Source: Bdellovibrio sp. (GTDB lineage: Bacteria; Bdellovibrionota; UBA1018). From it: a stretch of DNA of 12,356 bases. The DNA lies in contig JACRAO010000125.1 of the NCBI GenBank assembly GCA_016213345.1, positions 1 to 12,356 on the forward strand, read 5' to 3'. The notes under the pieces were generated by a model. That model did no database searches and had not been told where the DNA came from. It worked only from the letters and a program-made list of their open reading frames with translations. Positions 1 to 6,072 of this stretch are shown piece after piece (the stretch's first letter is position 1; each line of letters starts with the position of its first letter). The position numbers and the translations under genes were made by a program.

Positions 1-725
1 GTAGTAATACTTTCTATGGGGAAATAAAATCTCAGTCAAATCATCCGTTAGCCATTGCCTCAACAAAAATTTTTTCAATTTGGCCAACCAGTGTTAGTTC
101 TGATCAAAATTCTAATTTTATTAGCTTAGACACAAACAATGTTACAGGTCTTATTGAGGAAAAGCGTGGCAATTTAAAATCTATTGCCTTTATAATGCCA
201 AGTATTTATGGATACGAATTTAGCATTACAGGTTACAGTTTTAAAACTGCCTGTAACTTTGGCAGTGGAGACGTTTGGTTTAACTCACCCAGCACAGACA
301 GTCTTCCTGAAGCTTTTGTTGCTATTGCAGATTATTTTGAGCAGAATTTGCGCGTAAGTGCTGCTAATTCAAAATTAACAAATATCAATTCACCTGCACT
401 TGATAAACTAAAAGAACTTAAAGAAGATCCACCACAAACAGAAAACATGTTGTTTGAGAAGCTCAAATCTAAAAATCCATTAGAAGCAGCAAGTGCTCTA
501 GATCAGTTAGTAAACAATGGATCAATAGATAAATTTGAAGATTTATTACCTTTCCTGGAACACGGCAGCTTCGTTGTGAGACTAAGAGCTTCGCACTTGA
601 TAGCTATAATATTAGCAAAAGAGGCTAATCCACATTTTAAGATTTTAAATAAACTAGATGAACCTTACTTAAGCGAAAAAGCACATAAAGCACTTACTTG
701 GAGCTTAAGTTTTCTCCATCCTTAA
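1..725 (+). CDS. Unrecognised protein, C-terminal part, with HEAT-like helical end (5' end outside window)
   Basis: The reading frame is open from the left edge (first full codon at base 3) to the TAA at 723-725. About 240 residues are visible and the true start lies upstream. An internal ATG at 195 has no convincing ribosome binding site and the frame continues before it, so I do not take it as the start. I do not recognise the family. The first ~115 visible residues are polar with beta-like alternation and resemble no motif I know. From about visible residue 150 to the end the chain looks like paired amphipathic helices (NPLEAASALDQLV, then DLLPFLEHGSFVVRLRASHL), as in HEAT/armadillo-type repeats, which usually bind proteins. 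No signal peptide or membrane segment is visible, but the N-terminus is missing. It lies upstream of the metalloprotease on the same strand, with its own apparent promoter between them, so a shared function is not implied. Confidence 0.75.
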   Translation, partial: SNTFYGEIKSQSNHPLAIASTKIFSIWPTSVSSDQNSNFISLDTNNVTGLIEEKRGNLKSIAFIMPSIYGYEFSITGYSFKTACNFGSGDVWFNSPSTDSLPEAFVAIADYFEQNLRVSAANSKLTNINSPALDKLKELKEDPPQTENMLFEKLKSKNPLEAASALDQLVNNGSIDKFEDLLPFLEHGSFVVRLRASHLIAIILAKEANPHFKILNKLDEPYLSEKAHKALTWSLSFLHP

Positions 726-743
726 TTTAAGGACTTAAATTAA
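722..743. repeat. AT-rich palindrome at the gene end
   Basis: The arms TTAATTTAAG (722-731) and CTTAAATTAA (734-743) are exact reverse complements separated by GA. The left arm includes the stop codon at 723-725. The RNA could form a weak, AT-dominated hairpin with a small loop. No T-run follows, so it is not a canonical intrinsic terminator. It could still protect the 3' end, act as a weak bidirectional terminator, or be a protein-binding palindrome. The symmetry is directly visible; the role is a guess. Confidence 0.4.
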
Positions 744-798
744 AATACATTAGTATAATACCTATTTGATCAACAAAAAATAAAATATCTCGTAAGTG

Positions 799-827
799 TT
801 GACACTGCGCAATACAGAGGATAATAA
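799..827 (+). promoter_or_regulatory. Candidate sigma70-type promoter for the metalloprotease gene
   Basis: A perfect -35 hexamer TTGACA lies at 799-804. Downstream, GATAAT at 820-825 matches the -10 consensus at 5 of 6 positions with a 15-base spacer. TAATAA at 822-827 would give the ideal 17-base spacer but a poorer match. Transcription would begin near 833-836, leaving an untranslated leader of about 50 bases that contains a (GT)5 run (835-844) and GAGGG at 872-876. It is the best promoter-like match I found in the spacer and is consistent with independent transcription of the gene starting at 888. Confidence 0.5.
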
Positions 828-887
828 GCACTCAGTGTGTGTGTCTGTATATAAAAAAACCGACTAATTATGAGGGACTGATGTTTT

Positions 888-3800
888 ATGGGAAGAACTA
901 AAAATATTTCAGCATTGTGTGTTATTATCTTGTGTGTCGCTATTTCGTGTGGGAAATCAAAGCCTACAACAGAAACAGCCAATATACCAACATCGGTTCC
1001 AGTTGATCAAAGCTTGGGTTTTAGATCCACTGACGATACACTTGGCCTGAAAGATAAAGCTAATGTTTTAATTAAAAAACCCCAGGGCTTTGGACACGAA
1101 TTTTTGCTCTTTGCTTCTTTTAGTGATGTTAGCCCTGCTCCAACTAGCCATGGGACACAAGGCAAGATCGTCACTTTTAAGCTGGATTCCCTGGCTAAAA
1201 AAGTCTTTATGTTGAAAGCCACCAATGGGCAAAAAGTCACAAAAAGCTTAGGAGATATCCCCGAAACTTTAGCCGTTTTTCCTGTTTTAGAAGAAACAGC
1301 AGATTATGTAATGATTGATTTCAATTCAGGAATGGACAGGCTCTACCTTGCAGAAAATTGGCAAGCCACAGATGACGGAGGAAAACAGTATAACGCTACA
1401 AAAAATGCATTTGGTTTAGACCTGAAAAAACAGCGCCTTGATTCTATTAGTATTACAGGAAATACATTAGTCATTCACCAAGTTGCCCAAGTAAATATGT
1501 TTATAGCTACTCCTACACTAGAAATTCGCTATTTTTTATCTCCTTATGTTGAAAATCAAAATATAAAACCAAAAGAAAATTTTGACTTCAAAAAAGTTGG
1601 CTTTTTTGAAGTTAGCACCACTGTCGAAGACGCAGGACGGGAAGTTGCTAATATTTCAAGATGGGATTTCTCTAAACCAGTAACTTTTTATGTAAGCGCA
1701 AACACTCCTAAAGATTATGTGCAGGCAATGAAAGACGGAATTTTGTATTGGAACAAAGTAGCAGGTAAAGAAATCTTGAAAGCAGAAGTCGCTCCCGATG
1801 GAGTTAATGCCCCAAGCGCTGATTATAACGTTGTGCAATGGGTAGAGTGGGATAACGCCGGGATGGCATATGCGGACGCCTTGAGCGACCCCCGAACTGG
1901 TGAAACATTGCATGGTCAAGTGTTTATCACTAGTGTGTTTGCTCTACTCACAAAAGAAAGGGCAGCAAAAATTTTGCGCCGTCTTAAAAACCAATCTCAA
2001 CAACAAGCTTCACGTGTAACTCTAAAATCATGGCTTGCTTCTGCTAAAAAAAATAAAAAAGCAAATCCATTATCCGACCAACTTCTAGAAAGTCTACTAT
2101 CAAATGAAAAACTGCAGAAGGCGTTAGAGCCATATTTTAAACTCAATGAAAAACTTGTCCCTTTCTTTGATTTAGTGGACAACATAAATCTTCCTGCACA
2201 ACTACAATCTGGTAATTTATGCAAATACGATGTCAATGCAAAAATAGCAAAAGGAATTGAAGCCTTGTTAAATTCAGATGCTTCAGATGATTCCGTATTA
2301 AGATTTTCTCAAGACATGGTAAGATCAGTGGTTGCTCACGAAGTAGGTCACGTTTTAGGGCTAAGACATAATTTTGCGGGTTCCTTAGGAGCTAAAAAAA
2401 CAATTAAATCTCAAGAAGACGCTTTCAGCGAGTACATGCTACATGGTGTAGTACCTCATCCAGACGATACCGTCTTTACTTCATCAGTTATGGATTACTT
2501 AACTCACGATGTAGATGCATTAACAGGAGCACAACTCATGTTAACTCGTTCCGGCCTGGAATACGATCGCATGGCGTATGATTGGGGCTATTTGGATCGG
2601 AGACCAAGTGGTGAAGCAGGTGAACCATTGTTTTGTACAGATAGTGATTTTGGCGGCTGGGATGACTCCGCTATTTATGTGGATTGCGATCGGTTCGATA
2701 AAGGTAATAATCCTATCGAATATTTGGCCTGGAAAACTTCGACGAAACTGGAACGTCTTCCTATTGAACTAGCAGAATTTTATATTCATGCAAAAACACC
2801 TAGAGATTCGAGGGATGTAGAAAAATTTCATGAAATCAGTCCAGATCCAATAGAATTTGTAGAAGATATAATGGAATTGCAACATACCAAATTGAAGTGG
2901 TTCAAAGAATCTTTAAAATCTCTTCCTTTTGAACGGCATAATTTAAGTTTACTAAACTTAAATCCAAAAGAAATCGTAAAAAAAAGGTATGCATGGGTTG
3001 AACAAAAAATAGAAGAAATGGACGAAATTAACAGTAATGGCAAAAAAACAGCGGATGGTTTAGATAAATTTTTATTCTCACTTTTACCCGCTCAAGACCG
3101 CTCTACTGTAACTATTGTTGATGCATCCACAAAAGCTCTAGACAAGTATCTGGAGCATGATTATGTGGTTAACGGTGTGGGCGAAGACGGTAAAACATAT
3201 CATTTGACACAAGATGAAATTAGTTGGATCAAAGAAAACGGTAAAATATACTTTTCTAAAATTGAAGAGAAATTATTAGAAAAAGTATTGAACGAATTGA
3301 GATGGAATCGATTTGAGTCTCCAAAACTTCTTAAAAAAGTTGCATCTCGTTATTCAGAGATTGCTAAAGCGTTAGTTTTATCACCAGAAGAAAAATTTAA
3401 GTTACCTGAAACTTTTTTTAAGAATGATAATAGTAGTGCAAAAAATAACATAGCAACACCAAAGATAGAGTTTGATTGGCAATCTTTAAGTGCGACTTGG
3501 TGGGGTGGAACCATGTGGGTGCCTATACCCAAAACCGAAGCTCCTATAGCTGACACTGCTGAGATAGGACCTGCGCCAGCTCCAAGTTCATCTCCAAATT
3601 CATTAGGCAAAACGGCAGAGAAAGTAATAATAAAAGCATCTCTTGTTGATTCAAGTAAAGCCTTAACAGCAGTGAAAGCTTTGAAAAACTTTTCTTATAA
3701 GCAAGATGTTCGCACAAGCGCTGTCGGACTTTTGAATATAAATCTAGGTGAAGGTGAAGATCGATTGCTAGGGTGGTCTGATGACGCTGTACTGAATATT

Positions 3801-4013
3801 CATAGAATGCTGAAATTATTAGTTATGGACACCTTTGGAATTGATTGGAAAAAATTAAAAAATGATGACGAACTTGATGAAGAATTTGATCATATGTCTT
3901 CTGAAAAAATCTCTGACAGCGATCAAAAGAAATGGTTTTTGCTACAGAAAGAAATTTTAGACAAAATCAAGAAAAGCAAGTCTTCCCCTGATAAAAAAGA
4001 ACACCATGGTTAA
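888..4013 (+). CDS. Exported lipoprotein zinc metalloprotease (HEVGHxxGxxH, DUF4953/DUF5117-like)
   Basis: Predicted secreted, membrane-anchored zinc peptidase of 1041 residues. The N-terminus has a basic start (MGRTK), a hydrophobic stretch and a lipobox-like AISC with Cys21 as the probable lipidated residue. The middle carries family hallmarks: SKPVTFYVSANTP, then DPRTGE from about residue 334. The zinc site HEVGHVLGLRHNF (His484, Glu485, His488, His494) and a Met-turn SSVMDYL with Met535 place it among metzincin-like zinc peptidases of the DUF4953/DUF5117 type. YDRMAYDWGY after the Met-turn is also typical. The C-terminal ~350 residues are charged and helical, broken by a Pro/Ser-rich linker near residues 893-905 (PAPAPSSSP), and I cannot assign them. 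The start is well fixed: an in-frame TGA sits at 879-881 and ATG 888 is the first start codon after it. GAGGG at 872-876 is 11 bases upstream. The substrate is unknown; the location is probably periplasmic or at the outer membrane. It converges with the minus-strand operon. Confidence 0.88.
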   Translation: MGRTKNISALCVIILCVAISCGKSKPTTETANIPTSVPVDQSLGFRSTDDTLGLKDKANVLIKKPQGFGHEFLLFASFSDVSPAPTSHGTQGKIVTFKLDSLAKKVFMLKATNGQKVTKSLGDIPETLAVFPVLEETADYVMIDFNSGMDRLYLAENWQATDDGGKQYNATKNAFGLDLKKQRLDSISITGNTLVIHQVAQVNMFIATPTLEIRYFLSPYVENQNIKPKENFDFKKVGFFEVSTTVEDAGREVANISRWDFSKPVTFYVSANTPKDYVQAMKDGILYWNKVAGKEILKAEVAPDGVNAPSADYNVVQWVEWDNAGMAYADALSDPRTGETLHGQVFITSVFALLTKERAAKILRRLKNQSQQQASRVTLKSWLASAKKNKKANPLSDQLLESLLSNEKLQKALEPYFKLNEKLVPFFDLVDNINLPAQLQSGNLCKYDVNAKIAKGIEALLNSDASDDSVLRFSQDMVRSVVAHEVGHVLGLRHNFAGSLGAKKTIKSQEDAFSEYMLHGVVPHPDDTVFTSSVMDYLTHDVDALTGAQLMLTRSGLEYDRMAYDWGYLDRRPSGEAGEPLFCTDSDFGGWDDSAIYVDCDRFDKGNNPIEYLAWKTSTKLERLPIELAEFYIHAKTPRDSRDVEKFHEISPDPIEFVEDIMELQHTKLKWFKESLKSLPFERHNLSLLNLNPKEIVKKRYAWVEQKIEEMDEINSNGKKTADGLDKFLFSLLPAQDRSTVTIVDASTKALDKYLEHDYVVNGVGEDGKTYHLTQDEISWIKENGKIYFSKIEEKLLEKVLNELRWNRFESPKLLKKVASRYSEIAKALVLSPEEKFKLPETFFKNDNSSAKNNIATPKIEFDWQSLSATWWGGTMWVPIPKTEAPIADTAEIGPAPAPSSSPNSLGKTAEKVIIKASLVDSSKALTAVKALKNFSYKQDVRTSAVGLLNINLGEGEDRLLGWSDDAVLNIHRMLKLLVMDTFGIDWKKLKNDDELDEEFDHMSSEKISDSDQKKWFLLQKEILDKIKKSKSSPDKKEHHG

Positions 4014-4122
4014 TAACATTAATCCCCACGGACCAGAGGGCGCACCGGCCAGGATGGCCAAGGGGCTCCAAAAGCGCCACTTTGAGGACAGGAAGTGCTC
4101 CCTGGACTTGCAGGGACACTAA
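4006..4122 (+). CDS. Possible 38-residue small protein in the GC-rich block (uncertain)
   Basis: A short frame begins with ATG at 4006, overlaps the metalloprotease stop by 8 bases (ATGGTTAA) and ends with TAA at 4120-4122. The predicted peptide is hydrophilic and basic, beginning MVNNINPHGPEGAP and ending SLDLQGH, with one Cys. Third codon positions in the GC-rich part are mostly G or C (about 26 of 32 by my count), unlike the A/T-ending codons of all neighbours. This could mean acquired coding DNA, or simply that the block is GC-rich for another reason such as RNA structure. No good ribosome binding site is present; translation would have to be coupled to the upstream gene. I recognise no family. 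Real coding is less likely than not. Confidence 0.22.
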   Translation: MVNNINPHGPEGAPARMAKGLQKRHFEDRKCSLDLQGH

Positions 4123-4140
4123 TATCTCGTATGGAGTGTC
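4021..4140. other. GC-rich, hairpin-prone block between convergent genes
   Basis: Of the bases at 4021-4120, 63 of 100 are G or C, against the high 30s percent around it. Inverted repeats are nested through it: GGCGC (4039-4043) with GCGCC (4074-4078), enclosing GGCC (4047-4050) with GGCC (4056-4059). A stronger hairpin pairs AGTGcTCCCTG (4094-4104, one bulged C) with CAGGGACACT (4111-4120) around a 6-base loop. GACACT (4115-4120) can alternatively pair with AGTGTC (4135-4140). No T-run follows on either strand, so it is not a standard intrinsic terminator. It could be a small structured RNA, a dispersed repeat copy, a fragment of acquired DNA, or the 3' untranslated region of the protease gene. 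Confidence 0.45.
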
Positions 4141-4165
4141 AACAATAGAAGGATTTAGATACAGT

Positions 4166-4426
4166 TTAGGCAAATTTTTTTTCAGGATGAAGTTTTTTTG
4201 CCTTTGCTAAAAGTGCTTCTTTGGCTTCTTTATGCCCTTCGTCCGGAACACAAGCCTCAACTGGACAAACCTGGGCACACTGTGGTTCGGCATTAAACCC
4301 AACACACTCAGTGCACTTCTCTACATTAATAACAAATACCTCATCTCCTTGAGAAATTGCTGTATTAGGACACTCCGGCTCACAAGCTCCACAATTATTG
4401 CATTCTGTAATAATTTTATAGGCCAT
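4166..4426 (-). CDS. 2[4Fe-4S] ferredoxin, Alvin/YfhL type
   Basis: An 86-residue soluble electron carrier with two 4Fe-4S clusters. Motif one is C9xxC12xxC15xxxC19P; motif two is C38xxC41-x8-C50xxxC54P. By family rule, cluster I takes C9, C12, C15 and C54, and cluster II takes C19, C38, C41 and C50. The eight-residue insertion between C41 and C50 and the charged helical C-terminal tail are diagnostic of the Allochromatium vinosum (Alvin) / YfhL class, whose clusters are known for unusually negative and unequal potentials. C59 is an extra, probably non-ligating cysteine, as in that class. The start is supported by a strong AGAGGG (4438-4433) six bases before the ATG. It lies 49 bases after the oxidoreductase delta-beta gene and is last in the operon, so it is the likely acceptor of that enzyme (inference from context). 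No clear terminator follows. Confidence 0.93.
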   Translation of the reverse strand: MAYKIITECNNCGACEPECPNTAISQGDEVFVINVEKCTECVGFNAEPQCAQVCPVEACVPDEGHKEAKEALLAKAKKLHPEKKFA

Positions 4427-4475
4427 TATTTACCCTCTCCCCCTGCATATATAATTATTTGCCTAATAAATCTAG

Positions 4476-6056
4476 CTAAATTTGTGCCAATTCCTTTAAG
4501 ACATGCCAGTTCTTAGCTCTCTCCTCTTGTGATTGCTTCAAAAGCTCATTGGGCAGGCCTTCTTTATTAAAACTTTTCGAGAACCTTCCTTCTTTCTTTG
4601 CAAACCAAATAAAATCACAAATCTCACCCGTCTTTGGATCCTTATGCCAATCTTCATTTACCGAAGGATTGCCCTTAAGATCCAGGTTTTCTTTGATCGT
4701 ATTTCCACGCTTTGGATTATAAACAAAAATAGGAAATGCCCTGCTCATCACAGCTGCTTTTGCCCTATCAAAAGACAAATCATCCGAAACACCATGCTCT
4801 GGCATACACGGCGAATACGCTATTATCAAAGCCGGTCCCGGAAACTCCAAAGCTTCATGAACAGTTTTAAAAAAATGATTAAAATACGCTGGAGAAACCT
4901 GCGCTACGAAAATCTGGGGATGAGCCATGGCAATTAGCCCAAGCTCCTTACGATATTCCTTTTTTCCATGACTGACTTTTCCATAGGCACCCATCTTAGC
5001 GTCTTGCCCCATAAACGTAGAACAAGACACCTGCCCCCCAGTGTTAGAATAAACCTGAGTATCCAAGACTAAAATTTTAATATCCTCTTGTGACATCAAA
5101 ACCCTAGACAAAGACTGAAACCCTATGTCATTCATGGCTCCGTCTCCACCCACTACCCAGACCTTAGTCGATTTTTTTCCCGTCTGATTAAGTCGCATTC
5201 TAACACCCAACGCAACAGCAGGAGAGTTTTCAAAAAGTGAATTTGTCCAAGGCACACTAAAAATATTCCAAGGATAAGTAGAACTAAAAACCGAATTACA
5301 TCCAGTAGCGGCAACAATGACCATGTCTTTTCCGTACTTGGCTCCAGTCACCGCCAACGCCATCTTAAGAGCTGTCATCTCACCACACCCACGACAAGAA
5401 CCAGCCCCACCCTGATATACCCATGCATTTTCAATCAAAAATAAATCCGTATAAAGCCTTGGATCTATAAACTCATCTTTTGTAATAGGTAAAACATTGT
5501 TAACAAAGTGAGATGCTTTATTTTCGAATTCCATTTTATGTTCTGTTTTTGAAATCATCTTTAGAGCGTCATGAGCACCGCTGTGACAAATTTCTACGCA
5601 CTCTTCACAGCCTTTGCACTTTGTGGGATCTATCCAAAGAGAAAACAATGCCGGTGTTTTATTTTTTCTTTCATAAACAGACCAATATTTCGTTGTCTTT
5701 ACAAACTTACTCTTAAAAAACTCTCTCTCTTCTACTTGCTCAATTTTTACTAGCCCATCTTGCACTTCTGCATCTGTATTTACACGCGCCAAAATTGCAG
5801 CATCAGGACACGCCACCACACACTCAAGACATCCTACACATTTGTCTGAATAATAAATGGGATACATAGACGAAACAGCCGAAAAATTTCTCTCTTTAGC
5901 AGTTAGGGGCGGCAAAAGTGACCTTGCCAAAAGCTCATTAGCCGCAATATCTTCACTCCCCTTGCCTTTATTATAAAGATCAATAATTTTTTCTTTAAAA
6001 GAACTCAAATCCCTGGTTTTTTGATCAAAATTTAGATCCGAATCCTTTTTTGACAT
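4476..6056 (-). CDS. 2-oxoacid (probably pyruvate):ferredoxin oxidoreductase, delta-beta subunit (NifJ domains IV-VI)
   Basis: The 526-residue thiamine diphosphate (TPP) subunit of a pyruvate:ferredoxin oxidoreductase (PFOR/NifJ)-like enzyme. Residues 1-65 match the position of the NifJ linker domain IV. A two-cluster ferredoxin domain follows, with C73xxC76xxC79xxxC83P and C147xxC150xxC153xxxC157 (His instead of Pro after the last Cys). The TPP domain starts near 205 with C221xxC224, then C253 and, after the TPP site, C417; these fit the four ligands of the proximal cluster of NifJ enzymes. GGDGAMNDIG (Asp305) and DTQVYSNTGGQ (Thr333, Val335, Asn338) form the Mg-TPP site. With a constant offset of 658 they match Asp963, Thr991, Val993 and Asn996 of Desulfovibrio africanus PFOR (numbering from memory). 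The start has GGGGGAG (6072-6066) nine bases upstream. It is in frame with the preceding gene, separated only by TAG and AAA. It ends in TAG. Pyruvate is the likely substrate, not proven. Confidence 0.93.
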   Translation of the reverse strand: MSKKDSDLNFDQKTRDLSSFKEKIIDLYNKGKGSEDIAANELLARSLLPPLTAKERNFSAVSSMYPIYYSDKCVGCLECVVACPDAAILARVNTDAEVQDGLVKIEQVEEREFFKSKFVKTTKYWSVYERKNKTPALFSLWIDPTKCKGCEECVEICHSGAHDALKMISKTEHKMEFENKASHFVNNVLPITKDEFIDPRLYTDLFLIENAWVYQGGAGSCRGCGEMTALKMALAVTGAKYGKDMVIVAATGCNSVFSSTYPWNIFSVPWTNSLFENSPAVALGVRMRLNQTGKKSTKVWVVGGDGAMNDIGFQSLSRVLMSQEDIKILVLDTQVYSNTGGQVSCSTFMGQDAKMGAYGKVSHGKKEYRKELGLIAMAHPQIFVAQVSPAYFNHFFKTVHEALEFPGPALIIAYSPCMPEHGVSDDLSFDRAKAAVMSRAFPIFVYNPKRGNTIKENLDLKGNPSVNEDWHKDPKTGEICDFIWFAKKEGRFSKSFNKEGLPNELLKQSQEERAKNWHVLKELAQI

Positions 6057-6072
6057 TTTCTATTTCTCCCCC
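6057..6072 (-). promoter_or_regulatory. Ribosome binding site and in-frame TAG at the oxidoreductase subunit junction
   Basis: On the minus strand GGGGGAG (6072-6066) lies inside the last codons of the alpha-gamma gene. It is followed by the stop TAG (6062-6060), one AAA codon and the ATG of the delta-beta gene at 6056. The spacer from GGGGGAG to ATG is nine bases, which is a good initiation site. This favours termination-reinitiation producing two subunits over read-through to a single chain. Both frames are the same, so read-through would give a continuous protein of NifJ length. Confidence 0.7.

Noticed and set aside
195..725. ATG at 195 as the true start of the first gene
   Set aside because: The same frame is open without a stop back to the window edge and there is no ribosome binding site before 195, so the gene most likely begins outside.
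3967..4173. A 68-codon minus-strand open frame through the GC-rich block
   Set aside because: It lies antisense to the end of the protease and overlaps the ferredoxin stop. It has no ribosome binding site or recognisable motif, and weaker third-position GC bias than the plus-strand frame, so it is best explained by lack of stops in GC-rich DNA.
4175..4182. Run of eight T on the plus strand as terminator for the protease gene
   Set aside because: It encodes the Lys-Lys-Phe end of the ferredoxin on the other strand. The nearest hairpin ends 35 bases upstream, too far for an intrinsic terminator.
4427..4475. Separate promoter for the ferredoxin gene
   Set aside because: The 49-base gap has an AT-rich TATATAT-like stretch but no matching -35 at proper spacing; co-transcription with the upstream genes is more likely.
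4533..4937. Plus-strand 134-codon frame inside the delta-beta gene
   Set aside because: It is antisense to a strongly conserved coding region with no ribosome binding site or family resemblance; an antisense shadow.
6060..6062. TAG as a recoded sense codon (for example pyrrolysine) in a full-length NifJ
   Set aside because: The delta-beta gene itself also ends in TAG (4478-4476), a good ribosome binding site precedes the second ATG, and no pyrrolysine machinery is visible. Ordinary termination is simpler.
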